From the NCBI RefSeq assembly GCF_000812565.1, contig NZ_JTAM01000085.1, positions 1-35,493 of the forward strand: a stretch of 35,493 nt of DNA, written 5' to 3'. A program made the translations under genes and the position numbers. Below the pieces are notes generated by a model. The model did no database searches, had not been told where the DNA came from, and worked only from the letters and a program-made list of their open reading frames with translations. This document shows positions 9,247 through 17,938 of the stretch, piece by piece (positions within the stretch are counted from its first letter, which is position 1; every line of letters begins with the position of its first letter). This DNA comes from Flammeovirga sp. OC4. Its GTDB lineage: Bacteria > Bacteroidota > Bacteroidia > Cytophagales > Flammeovirgaceae.

Positions 9247-9291
9247 ATAAGAGTCATCCACTTTAAAGTGAGATGACTCTTATCTTATTTT
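9247..9291. terminator. Bidirectional terminator between convergent genes
   Basis: The arms ATAAGAGTCATC (9247-9258) and GATGACTCTTAT (9272-9283) pair perfectly. The loop itself contains the palindrome CACTTTAAAGTG. T-runs follow on the plus strand (9284-9297) and on the minus strand (complement of the A-run at 9243-9247). It serves the barrel gene ending at 9152 and the tonB operon ending at 9298. Confidence 0.85.
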
Positions 9292-9297
9292 TTGTTT

Positions 9298-10260
9298 TTA
9301 GAGCGATCGAATGATAAACGTAATCCTACCAGTAGTAATACTTTGAATATTCGTATCGGCATCAGTAGGTTCAAAAGTTAATTCAGATACTGCTTCTCTA
9401 TATTGATCAACAACCTGTTTAGTCACTGATCTGTAGATCGTTTTGACAGAAATTACTTCACCGAAATCATCAATCTGAATTTCAAAAATAATCTTTCCTG
9501 TCTCCCTTGAACTGTCTTCTACTTCAGGGGGATCAATCCAGTTCCATCCTGGCATATCGAGGGCTGTTCCTCCAGCACCTCCAGCAGATTCAAGTAGAGC
9601 ATCGGCGTTTAAGGTTCCTTTTTTACTACCTTGGTCACCTTTGGCCCCTTCAACATCTCCGTTGTTATTTTGTTTCGGCGTTGAAGAATTACCTTCACCT
9701 CCCTCTGGTTTCTTCAATAAAGTACCTGTTACGGGTGTATTTATTTTTGGAACGGTGGTTTTCTCTGGTGTAACCTTCTTTTCCTCTTCTGGAGCTTTTT
9801 CTTCTACCTTCTCTTCTTTTGGCTGTATGGTTTCCTTCGTTGTCTCAACACTCTCTTCAACAGGTGCATCCGTTACTGCTGCCGGCATGGGGTCAACTTC
9901 CTCTACGGGAGTGGGTTCAGGAGTTGCTTCTGCTGGAGTGGGTTCTTCTATTACCTCCTCTACCACTTCTTCCGTTGGTTGTTCTACCGTTTCAGTTTCA
10001 GGAGTTGGTTTTGGTTCTTCTACAGACTCTGTTTCTTCAGTAGATGGTGCTTTTGATTGCACATCACCACTTCCTGCATCATCTAAACCAAAATTCACCT
10101 CAATACCATATTGTGGTATTGGCGGATCAGGTGGAGACCATACGATTGTAAACCAAGCAAAAACGCCTAAAATTACTACGGACAATAATGTAATTAATAT
10201 CGATAGATTTCTATTTTTTCGTTCTTGCTTTTTTTCTTGTTCCGTTTTCTTCATCGTCAA
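9298..10260 (-). CDS. tonB: TonB-family energy-transducing protein
   Basis: The 320-residue protein should carry proton-motive force from the ExbB-ExbD motor to outer-membrane partners. It has a basic N-terminus, one membrane segment (~18-40) and a long Pro/Glu/Thr-rich periplasmic spacer (~65-190, with repeated EEPTP and PEP-like runs). A Gly/Asn-rich stretch and a C-terminal TonB domain (~250-320, GKIIFEIQIDDFGEVISVKTIY...) complete it. The stop codon of exbD lies one base upstream, so translation is probably coupled. Met3 is an alternative start. It is the last gene of the minus-strand module. Its partner may be the barrel encoded upstream or unrelated TonB-dependent receptors elsewhere. 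Confidence 0.88.
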   Translation of the reverse strand: MTMKKTEQEKKQERKNRNLSILITLLSVVILGVFAWFTIVWSPPDPPIPQYGIEVNFGLDDAGSGDVQSKAPSTEETESVEEPKPTPETETVEQPTEEVVEEVIEEPTPAEATPEPTPVEEVDPMPAAVTDAPVEESVETTKETIQPKEEKVEEKAPEEEKKVTPEKTTVPKINTPVTGTLLKKPEGGEGNSSTPKQNNNGDVEGAKGDQGSKKGTLNADALLESAGGAGGTALDMPGWNWIDPPEVEDSSRETGKIIFEIQIDDFGEVISVKTIYRSVTKQVVDQYREAVSELTFEPTDADTNIQSITTGRITFIIRSL

Positions 10261-10261
10261 A

Positions 10262-10669
10262 TTATTTTCCTACCGAAGAGGTTGGTGTTGTTGCGATTGA
10301 AACTTTTGCTTTTAAAGCCGTAGCAATTCCTGCCACATTTACAAGGTGTTGTACTGGAACATCCTTATCAACTGTCAATACAACCACACCTTCTTGCTTT
10401 GCAGGTAAAACTGCTTTCAGCTCATCTTCTAGGAATGACAAAGGAACTTCTACTTCATTGACATAATAATGAAGATCTTTTGTGATACTCACATAAACCT
10501 TGGGCATTACTTTTTTTGAAGCTTTACTACTCGGAACGGCAATTGGCAATCCTGAAGGTGTCACAAAATTTGATGTCAACATAAAGAAGACCAACAATAA
10601 GAAAATCATGTCGGTCATTGAAGACATATTGAACGTTGGATCGATTTTATTTTCAGGTTTTAATCCCAT
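10262..10669 (-). CDS. exbD: ExbD/TolR biopolymer transport protein
   Basis: The 135-residue protein is the peptidoglycan-side stator partner in the proton-driven ExbB-ExbD motor. The single membrane segment (~16-36) begins MSSMTDMIFLLLVFFM and contains Asp20, the conserved proton-carrying residue of the family. A small periplasmic domain (~60-125) follows. Length is normal for the family. It lies 6 bp after exbB and one base before tonB, a tight operon. Many Bacteroidota carry two exbD copies; only one is present here. Confidence 0.93.
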   Translation of the reverse strand: MGLKPENKIDPTFNMSSMTDMIFLLLVFFMLTSNFVTPSGLPIAVPSSKASKKVMPKVYVSITKDLHYYVNEVEVPLSFLEDELKAVLPAKQEGVVVLTVDKDVPVQHLVNVAGIATALKAKVSIATTPTSSVGK

Positions 10670-10675
10670 AATTTT

Positions 10676-11362
10676 CTAGTTTGGTGATTGTAAAAGCTCA
10701 ATAAAATCAATAGTCACTACTTCCATTTTGTGAACTACATCCTCAATCTGACGAACCAAATAGTTGTATGAAATATAGGCAAAAATACCAACAGCTAATC
10801 CTCCTGCCGTTGTAATCATGGCTTCATAAATACCTGATGAAAGCAGTTTAGGACTTACTGACCCTTCCTCTTGAGAGATTGCAATAAAGGCATTGATCAT
10901 ACCGATTACGGTACCAAAGAAACCGATCATTGGTGCTGCTCCGGATATCATACCTACAGTACCTACATTCTTTTCTAATTTATAAAGCTCAATCTTCGCT
11001 ACATTTTCAATACTTTTCTCGATGGTATTCAAATTCGAAGAAATATGTTTCAGACCTGTCTCCAACATCTTGCCCATTGGAGTTGTATCTCTTGCACAAT
11101 ACTTTTTTGCTGTCTCAATATCACCTTTCAACACCTGTGCTTTTACTTTGTCTAAAAGAACGGATGGATCTTTTTTAGCCTTACGAATAGTAAGTACTCT
11201 GTTCGCTAAGATGTACATGGCAATGATAAATAAAACGCCTAGAATAGCCATTGTGATTCCTCCTTTCTCTAAAAGTTGGATTAATGATACGCTTTCTTCA
11301 AACGTTCCTTGCATGCCTTGTTCTGGCATCTCAGTGCCTTGTAAAATGGATAATAAATTCAT
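10676..11362 (-). CDS. exbB: MotA/TolQ/ExbB proton channel protein
   Basis: The 228-residue protein has the expected three membrane segments at about 34-54, 133-157 and 175-200. The conserved core GTVGMISGAAPMIGFFGTVIGMINAF, with its GFFGTV motif, identifies the MotA/TolQ/ExbB family. It should form the proton channel that powers TonB through ExbD. A gap of 187 bp separates it from the HU/SPOR gene, so it may have its own promoter in addition to read-through; the palindrome at 11460-11473 lies in that gap. Confidence 0.93.
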   Translation of the reverse strand: MNLLSILQGTEMPEQGMQGTFEESVSLIQLLEKGGITMAILGVLFIIAMYILANRVLTIRKAKKDPSVLLDKVKAQVLKGDIETAKKYCARDTTPMGKMLETGLKHISSNLNTIEKSIENVAKIELYKLEKNVGTVGMISGAAPMIGFFGTVIGMINAFIAISQEEGSVSPKLLSSGIYEAMITTAGGLAVGIFAYISYNYLVRQIEDVVHKMEVVTIDFIELLQSPN

Positions 11363-11459
11363 GATTTATTGTTAGTGTTTTATTTCTTTTTAATGTTCTG
11401 ATCACCAAGTAAAAGAAGTTATTTTAGCTTGTTTAATATGATTACTAATGAAAAAATGA

Positions 11460-11473
11460 AGTAGAATTCTACT
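11460..11473. promoter_or_regulatory. 14-bp perfect palindrome upstream of exbB
   Basis: AGTAGAATTCTACT is a perfect palindrome about 100 bp upstream of the exbB start. It could be an operator or may be chance; no regulator gene is nearby. Confidence 0.25.
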
Positions 11474-11549
11474 CCTTGGAATATCAGTTAATCACATCGT
11501 TTAATTGAAGTCTTTTGCTTGACACTGTAATGAAAAATGAATTTGGAGA

Positions 11550-12524
11550 TTAGTTTCTCCAAATCCATGCACCTTTAAATTTAGATTGTGCTGTAGGTAA
11601 TGCTGCTTTTGCTTCTTGATGAGAGTTATAACCTTTCAGAGCCACTCTATATTTACCTTTCGAAACAATAATCCCTACATGTTCAAACCCTTTCTTTTCT
11701 GCTTGTTTCACGGCTATTTCAGCTTTTGCTTCATCACCAAAAGAAGAAATCACAATATGGTAATTACCATTGCGTGATGCCTCAGGGGCTGTTTCTTCAG
11801 TAACCACGACTTCCGCTTCTTCCACTTTTGTTTCTTCAATTGTGGTAGGCGTCTCTTCTACTGTTTCTTGAGTAATCGTTGTTTCTTCAACTTCTTCCAC
11901 TTGATCTTCTTCCTCTGCCTCAATTACATTTTCTTGCGTAATTACTTCTTCTGGGTTTTCATCAGTAGAAGGTTTCAATAGATAATATCCCACTATTGTC
12001 AAGAGAATAATGGCAGGGATAGATACCATCAACCAAACAGGTCTTTTAGAAGGAGTTTCTTCTTCGTACTCTCCATAATCTTCTTCCTCTTCTTCAATCT
12101 CGTCTTGTAGAAGCGGAGTTGCTGTTATTTTTGGTAAGCCAAAGCTTTCTGGTGAAATATTGCTTTCATTCCTCTGACGGAAGATAATCTCTTCATCATC
12201 ATCTTGAATAAAATAACCTAAATCGCCAATTGGAGCCGTTTCACCGTCTTCTAACCTTTGTTGAAGATTGGCTACAAACATACTCACTTGTATGGCCACC
12301 TCATCTTCGTCTAAATCTTCAGTTTTTGAGATATAAACGACCAAGGAATACATCTCAACATCATCCTCAGATTTTGAGAAGGAGATGGTAACATGTGGTG
12401 GTTTTATGATATTTCCTGAAGGGGAAACTTCCGCACCACTTTCCTCAGACCAAAAAGTACCTAGATCTGGTATAACTACGACACCCCAATCAAGGAGAGC
12501 ATTTTTTATAGCATCTGCAATCAT
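11550..12524 (-). CDS. Membrane-anchored HU-like (CCDC81-type) and SPOR domain protein
   Basis: The 324-residue protein combines a cytoplasmic N-terminal region (~1-125) resembling the bacterial HU-CCDC81 pair (IPDLGTFW..., later IGDLGYFIQ), an acidic linker, one membrane segment (~163-184), an acidic periplasmic linker rich in Glu and Thr, and a C-terminal SPOR domain (~250-324, YHIVISSFGDEAKAEIAV...). SPOR domains bind denuded peptidoglycan at division sites. The HU-like region has the fold of DNA-binding HU, but DNA binding is unproven in this class. It lies between the barrel gene and exbB on the same strand, suggesting a shared envelope role. Confidence 0.85.
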   Translation of the reverse strand: MIADAIKNALLDWGVVVIPDLGTFWSEESGAEVSPSGNIIKPPHVTISFSKSEDDVEMYSLVVYISKTEDLDEDEVAIQVSMFVANLQQRLEDGETAPIGDLGYFIQDDDEEIIFRQRNESNISPESFGLPKITATPLLQDEIEEEEEDYGEYEEETPSKRPVWLMVSIPAIILLTIVGYYLLKPSTDENPEEVITQENVIEAEEEDQVEEVEETTITQETVEETPTTIEETKVEEAEVVVTEETAPEASRNGNYHIVISSFGDEAKAEIAVKQAEKKGFEHVGIIVSKGKYRVALKGYNSHQEAKAALPTAQSKFKGAWIWRN

Positions 12525-12677
12525 GCAACAATTCTCTTTACAACGCTATTACTCAGGTAAAAGGGTCACTTATTCAGCGTAAGTAATAGTGTTTATTGTA
12601 TTAATTTTGTAATTCGATTGATAATTTAGCCATTTAGGGAATAAAAACCATAAAAAATGACTTAAACCTTTATAAGA

Positions 12678-14375
12678 CTAAAAACGATAACCTACACCAG
12701 CCATCAATTGAAAACCTTTCACGTTGTACCTGTAGTAATTTTCATAGGTTTGTGCAAAGAGATTATTTACCAAAATAAAGGCATCTAAATTCTCATTTAT
12801 TTTATATTGAGCAGATAGATTTAAATCGAAAATCATTGGTAAATCCTCCGTTTCTTGTGCTGCAGTTTCCGTATCTACTTTCAAAGCCTTTAAACCAATT
12901 TTGTTGTAAATATTCGCTTTAAAGGTCCAATTTGACAAGTATTTATAGGTCACGGCCACATTGTTAACAGCCAATGGTTTATGGTAAGGTTCTACAATTC
13001 TATCATCACCCATTGAGTAAAAATCCCAATTTGTTGAAGCTGTTACCATCCATTCCCTCTGAGTCCATGAACCAGCAACGTTTAAATTAAAAACACCCGT
13101 ATTTCCTTCTGTAGCATAAGTCATCAAAAAACGAGAAATATCAGTTGGATCATTTACAAAGAAGCCCATATTCTGAACAATAGCATACCCTAAACTTCCT
13201 CTTATCCCTATATTATCACCTACAATTGCATCAGCACCCAAACGGATATCTATTAATTTACTTTCATGTAATAAAGCAATATCATTACTCACCCACGGAT
13301 TCTCTCCTGTCAAGGCTTTATAATCTACGATGTTGAGATCTCCTTTAATTTCTAAAAAGGCCGCTAACTCATCTTCTGCAATTGTATATTCTACAAAAAC
13401 ATCTGGATAGAAATAAAAATTATTATCAAAAGAAGAGGAGTCTGCACTATAAGCAATTTTAGCTCCCGCCTTAATGTACCATTCATCAAACGTTGCTTCA
13501 TAGGCACCTCCCAATTTCATCCAACTTCTATTAAGGTCTAAGTCCAACCCTTCCGTAGTGGTATTTTTGTATTGATTAAAAGCACCAATAAGATTGACAT
13601 GGACTTTTGCATCATTCAATAATTCATAAACGCCATGGAGATCTACACCGATTTCCAACTCATTAGCATTATATCGATCTCCTGTATAATCAAAAAATAA
13701 ATCTCCTTTTACAGAATAATCATTACCTGTCAAATAAGATGGCATTTCATGCCCGACTTTAAGGCTGAAATTATTGATGATTTGCTTGATGCTATCTTGA
13801 CTGATTTGTGTTTCATCACCATCAACTCCATAGAAGTGAGTTCCAATACGGTCGTAACCTATTGAAAAGGAAGATGTGCCATATTCAGAGAAATATTTAC
13901 CAAAACCATCAATGGCATTATGACTTCCTGCCGACAACTTTCTTGATACACTTCCCTCTTGTGATGATCTATGCAAGAAATTAATCCCATAATCAAAATC
14001 AGGATTAACATTACTGTTCAATCCACCTTCTATATAAGGAGTGATAAAATTACCATACCCTACTCGAATATATTTGCTATAATATTTTTTCTCTTCATGA
14101 TCATCAATTACAGCGGCCAACTGCTTTGGTAGAGAATCGTTTAGCTCCATTCCAATCAACTCTAATTCATAGTTTTGAGGTGAAGGCTTTACTTTTTTCT
14201 CTATTCTTTGAATTTTATCATACTCTCGCCCCATCGTTTGTAACTCATAACTAGAGTTTTTTTCGATGACAACCTCAGCATTATCCAAATTAGAGTTATC
14301 ATTAGTTTGAGCCATCAATGGAGAAACAATGACAAGGCCTAAAACTAGAAGTATATATATTTTAAAGTGCTTCAT
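12678..14375 (-). CDS. Outer-membrane beta-barrel resembling a TonB-dependent receptor without plug
   Basis: I place the start at 14375, giving 565 residues, because MKHFKIYILLVLGLVIVSPLMAQ is a good signal peptide there. An upstream start at 14408 would overlap the TPR gene and put a charged segment before it. The mature part has a charged, probably periplasmic, stretch (~30-100) and then a long series of amphipathic strands. It ends FILVNNLFAQTYENYYRYNVKGFQLMAGVGYRF, the typical C-terminus of TonB-dependent receptor barrels. No plug domain or carboxypeptidase-like domain is visible. It starts 4 bp after the TPR stop, so the two are co-translated and may form one complex. Confidence 0.78.
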   Translation of the reverse strand: MKHFKIYILLVLGLVIVSPLMAQTNDNSNLDNAEVVIEKNSSYELQTMGREYDKIQRIEKKVKPSPQNYELELIGMELNDSLPKQLAAVIDDHEEKKYYSKYIRVGYGNFITPYIEGGLNSNVNPDFDYGINFLHRSSQEGSVSRKLSAGSHNAIDGFGKYFSEYGTSSFSIGYDRIGTHFYGVDGDETQISQDSIKQIINNFSLKVGHEMPSYLTGNDYSVKGDLFFDYTGDRYNANELEIGVDLHGVYELLNDAKVHVNLIGAFNQYKNTTTEGLDLDLNRSWMKLGGAYEATFDEWYIKAGAKIAYSADSSSFDNNFYFYPDVFVEYTIAEDELAAFLEIKGDLNIVDYKALTGENPWVSNDIALLHESKLIDIRLGADAIVGDNIGIRGSLGYAIVQNMGFFVNDPTDISRFLMTYATEGNTGVFNLNVAGSWTQREWMVTASTNWDFYSMGDDRIVEPYHKPLAVNNVAVTYKYLSNWTFKANIYNKIGLKALKVDTETAAQETEDLPMIFDLNLSAQYKINENLDAFILVNNLFAQTYENYYRYNVKGFQLMAGVGYRF

Positions 14376-14379
14376 TTTC

Positions 14380-17300
14380 TTAGTTGGTAGGTTGTTGGTT
14401 ACTTGCATTCTCTTTTAATTCTTCTAAATCAGCAATTCTCTTTTTAGCAACTGCTTTATCTTGAGGAGATGATGTGAAGTTATAAACAGATTCTAAGGTT
14501 GCTTTTGCCTGATAGAAATCTTCCAAACTGATATAGTTTTCCGCAATCATTAAATAGGCCTTACTCGTCCAATCGGTATAACTTGCGTACCTCTTTTGGA
14601 CATCAATTAATGCCGTAGTACTTTGATCAAGTCCTTTTTTCAAAACTTCCTTACTAGGTTCATTTTTTAAAGCCATTTCCCTAAGTGTGTACCCTACAAA
14701 ATATTGTGCTTCTGCCCCAACCTTTGAGCTTGCTTTCTGTGCCACTTCATCAAATAGTGTCAGGGCCTCACTTAATTTCTCTTCTTGCAAATGTACTTTT
14801 GCAATATAAAGTTCAGCTTCTAAAAGACTTCGTTTTACATTATTCTCAATGATTTTATTGGCATAAGCCATTGTTGCACCATAATCTCTTACTTCATAAT
14901 TGGCTTTCATTAAACCAACATATACCGCCCATGAAGTCGATTTTCTAGTTGCAATTTTCTCTAATTCGACAAATGATACTATGGCATCTTCAAATTTTTC
15001 AGTCTGCAATTGTAATTCACCAATGTATCGTAATGCTTTTTCTTTGGTAGGCATTTTCTGGACAATCTGGAAAGCGGCAATTGCATTCGCTTTATCATTT
15101 CTGAATTTGTAAGCAACCCCCAATGCAAATGCTGCATCATCAGTATATTGAGAATAGGGAGAGTTGTCGATAAATTGTTGTAAAGTAATGATAGCTTTTT
15201 CGTATTCTTTATTTTGATAAGGTTGAATAGCCAATTCATAATCACCTCTCAAGGTTGCTGTACTTTCAGGATTTGCCTCTTTGAATTTTGTTTGATAATT
15301 ACTGATTTCACTTACTGCATATCCACTAGAATTGATATCCTGTAATGCAGTAATTGAAGCTTCTGCATTCTGAGATGTGGGGTCAGTGTCAATAACTTCT
15401 TTATAATCTCTTTCCGACAATGACATCTCCCCTTCCAATTGATAACACAATGCTCTTTTGGCTAAACTCGGAATGTATACTTCAGTATTTTTATATCGAT
15501 TTATTATCTGAGTAAAACTCTTTATCGCTTCAGCATTTCGATCTTCTTCGGCATAAATCAATCCAATTTGATAATACGCAAGTGGTGCAAAAGTAGAGCT
15601 CTTATAGTCATTCCCAACTTTTTGATACAGACGAATAGCGTTATCCAACTGACCCAATGCTTTATAATTTTGAGCCATTTGGTAATTCACATAATCTAAT
15701 TCTTTTACACCAGAAGAAATAGCCATGTTATAGGAACGAATGGCCACTTTATAGTTCTGTAAACCGAAATAACAATCCGCTCTTCTTAGCATTGCTTCAC
15801 CTATTTTATCTCTTGATTCAATGGTTCTGCCTTTATTGATATAATTGGACAAGTCTTCAATAGCCAACTCAAATTCCTCATCTGCATAATTGGCATATCC
15901 TTTTCCAAATAAACTTGGAACATAGAATTGAGAACTTTCAGGTACTTTATTATAGGCCATTACTGCTGAGTCATACACTTCCAAGAAAGAATAAGCCTCA
16001 CCCAGCCAATAGTTTGATGCATCTAAAAGATCTTCATTGATTGGAAAACGCTGTGATTTTATCAGATAATTAATAGCTCCTCTCCAATCGTCATCATTGG
16101 CATTTTCTACAGATTTATTAAAAGCCGCCTCTTGATAAGCTCTTCTTGTATCAACATTTACGGTAGATAATCGATCAAATACTTCCAATGCTTTTGTATA
16201 ATCTCCTGAATTAACGTAAGCTACTTGAAGCAAGTGATCCACTTCCCCTTTTTTATCTGAATTAGGAAAGTACGCTACAAAGAAATCACATGCATCTGGT
16301 ACTTGTGTATAAAGCCCCACATCAAATAATACTTTAATGTAATTGTAAGCCGCTAACTCTTGGAGCTCTCTATTAAACGTTAAATGTCTCGATTGTTCGA
16401 AGGCTAATAATGCTTTATCTTTTTCACCAATCGATAAAGATGTTACCCCCAAATCATAAGACGCCACTTGGGCTAGTTCATCCTTATCGTCTGCTGCAAT
16501 AGACAAAGGCTGAATCGCCTCGTGATAAAGCTTCACTTTAAATTTTGAGAAACCGATCTGATAAGCCGTTACCCTATCAATAGCTTGCAAAGGCACTTCA
16601 GCCATGTAAGCATCAAAATAAAATAAAGCTTTTTCGTAGTCATGCTTTTTATAATATACTTTACCGGTGAATAAAAATGCGTCCGGAGGTAAATGAATTC
16701 CTGTTTCTTTGGCTTCATTTACCATTTCCAACATTTTATTTTCCTGTCCTGTTTTGTAATAGGCAATTGGTAAAAGAGCATAAGCATGTGATCTAATTTC
16801 TGGGTCTGTTGTTGATTTTTCAAGGTCAGTAATCGCTTCTTCAAACTTCCCTTGATCAAACTCAATATATCCCGCATAATAACTCGCTTTTAAAGCATAA
16901 GCATGTGTCCCTTTTTTGAGTATTTGGAAAAGCTTACTTGCCTCTTCCATTTTTCCTTGATCAAAATTTGCATAAGCTGCCTGATAAGCAACTCTCACAT
17001 CATCATCGTCAAAAAAATCAAACAAAGGATCTCTATTAAAAGCATCCAATGCTTTGGCATATTCCCCTTTATCAAAATAATAACCACCCAACACTTTATA
17101 AGCTTTACTTGAAAATGGATGAACAGGATATCTATTGACAAAATCTATTATTTGGCGTTCAGCATCTGGATGTTGCAACTCAAGATTACAAACTGCTATA
17201 TAATATTCCGTTTCAATACACTTTTCATCCTCTCCACAATGCTTCTGTTGAAATCGGGACAAATATCTTCTTGCTGCAGAAAAATTATGCTCGTTATATA

Positions 17301-17433
17301 AAACAATTCCTTTATTAAACAGTTTAACCTCATCAGAAAAATATAATGACTCTTGTGCCATTGACGGTACAAAAGGAAGGGTTGACAGTAATAAAATTAG
17401 AATGTTGAAGCTCTTTTTTAGACAATTGATCAT
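14380..17433 (-). CDS. Large periplasmic TPR-repeat protein
   Basis: The 1017-residue protein begins with a signal peptide (about 1-26, ending SMAQ). Nearly all the rest consists of TPR-like helical pairs; clear examples are GKVYYKKHDYEKALFYFDAY and YQIGLIYAEEDRNAEAIKSF. It is therefore probably a periplasmic or lipid-free scaffold that holds partner proteins. It is first in the minus-strand module, followed after 4 bp by the outer-membrane barrel. Large TPR proteins with barrels occur in secretion and outer-membrane assembly systems, but I cannot name a specific system. The ATG at 17433 fits the signal peptide. Confidence 0.82.
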   Translation of the reverse strand: MINCLKKSFNILILLLSTLPFVPSMAQESLYFSDEVKLFNKGIVLYNEHNFSAARRYLSRFQQKHCGEDEKCIETEYYIAVCNLELQHPDAERQIIDFVNRYPVHPFSSKAYKVLGGYYFDKGEYAKALDAFNRDPLFDFFDDDDVRVAYQAAYANFDQGKMEEASKLFQILKKGTHAYALKASYYAGYIEFDQGKFEEAITDLEKSTTDPEIRSHAYALLPIAYYKTGQENKMLEMVNEAKETGIHLPPDAFLFTGKVYYKKHDYEKALFYFDAYMAEVPLQAIDRVTAYQIGFSKFKVKLYHEAIQPLSIAADDKDELAQVASYDLGVTSLSIGEKDKALLAFEQSRHLTFNRELQELAAYNYIKVLFDVGLYTQVPDACDFFVAYFPNSDKKGEVDHLLQVAYVNSGDYTKALEVFDRLSTVNVDTRRAYQEAAFNKSVENANDDDWRGAINYLIKSQRFPINEDLLDASNYWLGEAYSFLEVYDSAVMAYNKVPESSQFYVPSLFGKGYANYADEEFELAIEDLSNYINKGRTIESRDKIGEAMLRRADCYFGLQNYKVAIRSYNMAISSGVKELDYVNYQMAQNYKALGQLDNAIRLYQKVGNDYKSSTFAPLAYYQIGLIYAEEDRNAEAIKSFTQIINRYKNTEVYIPSLAKRALCYQLEGEMSLSERDYKEVIDTDPTSQNAEASITALQDINSSGYAVSEISNYQTKFKEANPESTATLRGDYELAIQPYQNKEYEKAIITLQQFIDNSPYSQYTDDAAFALGVAYKFRNDKANAIAAFQIVQKMPTKEKALRYIGELQLQTEKFEDAIVSFVELEKIATRKSTSWAVYVGLMKANYEVRDYGATMAYANKIIENNVKRSLLEAELYIAKVHLQEEKLSEALTLFDEVAQKASSKVGAEAQYFVGYTLREMALKNEPSKEVLKKGLDQSTTALIDVQKRYASYTDWTSKAYLMIAENYISLEDFYQAKATLESVYNFTSSPQDKAVAKKRIADLEELKENASNQQPTN

Positions 17434-17786
17434 TGCTTTAAAAAATATATTTTTAGGGTTTATCTTTTTTTGTAATTCAATTCAATAGACACAAAACAGA
17501 TTTTGAACTTAATTTAAACAAAAATGAATATTATAATAATTTATTAAAAGTTTTGAAGGAATTGATTTAGGTTGAAGTCTATTTAAATGATAAAAAGAAG
17601 TGAAAAACCTGCTTTTTAAAGCATTTCGGAAAAGTATTCTACTTCTCGTTAATCCGTTATTAACTTTCAATAAGGAAATATTAATTTCTATTAAGAATTC
17701 ACACAAGTACTTATAATCAATCATTTAAATCAACAATTATCAAACTATAGATTAATTTTTTATAAATATGTCGATTAATCCAATTT
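17434..17786. other. Divergent spacer between the TPR gene and hisG
   Basis: This AT-rich spacer separates the minus-strand envelope module from hisG. The promoter for the TPR gene must be here, but no clean TAnnTTTG is visible on that strand. A 71-codon minus-strand frame (17509-17724) has no start context or recognisable composition and is not called. Confidence 0.5.
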
Positions 17787-17821
17787 TTTGATACGATTCT
17801 GTAAAAAAATAAGTAGCTTTG
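17787..17821 (+). promoter_or_regulatory. Canonical Bacteroidota promoter for hisGD
   Basis: TTTG at 17787-17790 (-33 element) and TAGCTTTG at 17814-17821 (perfect TAnnTTTG -7 element) are separated by 23 nt. Transcription would start near 17828, giving a 5' UTR of about 110 nt before hisG. Confidence 0.75.
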
Positions 17822-17842
17822 ATGTGAAATTTAATATTAGAG

Positions 17843-17918
17843 TGAAGTAGCAAAATATCTACTTCATTGTAAAACTAGATGAACAATTTAACACTTCAAG
17901 TGTAAACACTAAAAGTGT
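17843..17918 (+). promoter_or_regulatory. hisG leader with three hairpins
   Basis: The predicted 5' UTR holds a perfect 8-bp stem TGAAGTAG / CTACTTCA (17843-17850, 17859-17866). Two tandem 13-nt hairpins follow: ACACTTCAAGTGT (17891-17903) and ACACTAAAAGTGT (17906-17918). The last two repeat with a 15-bp period and end 20 nt before the hisG start. No His-rich leader peptide and no terminator is visible. They could be DNA operators or RNA structures controlling ribosome access. Confidence 0.55.
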
Positions 17919-17938
17919 AAGACACAATTTAAAAGATT

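Noticed and set aside
9641-10300. 219-codon plus-strand frame rich in Ser, Gly and Val
   Set aside because: It is the antisense of the Pro/Glu-rich spacer of tonB, whose composition keeps the opposite frame open. It has no homology-like motifs.
14376-14408. Upstream start of the barrel gene, overlapping the TPR gene
   Set aside because: It would bury the signal peptide behind eleven polar residues. The Met at 14375 gives a normal signal peptide and a clean 4-bp gap.
17509-17724. 71-codon minus-strand frame between the TPR gene and hisG
   Set aside because: Composition is that of AT-rich spacer DNA, with no signal peptide, domain or plausible ribosome site.
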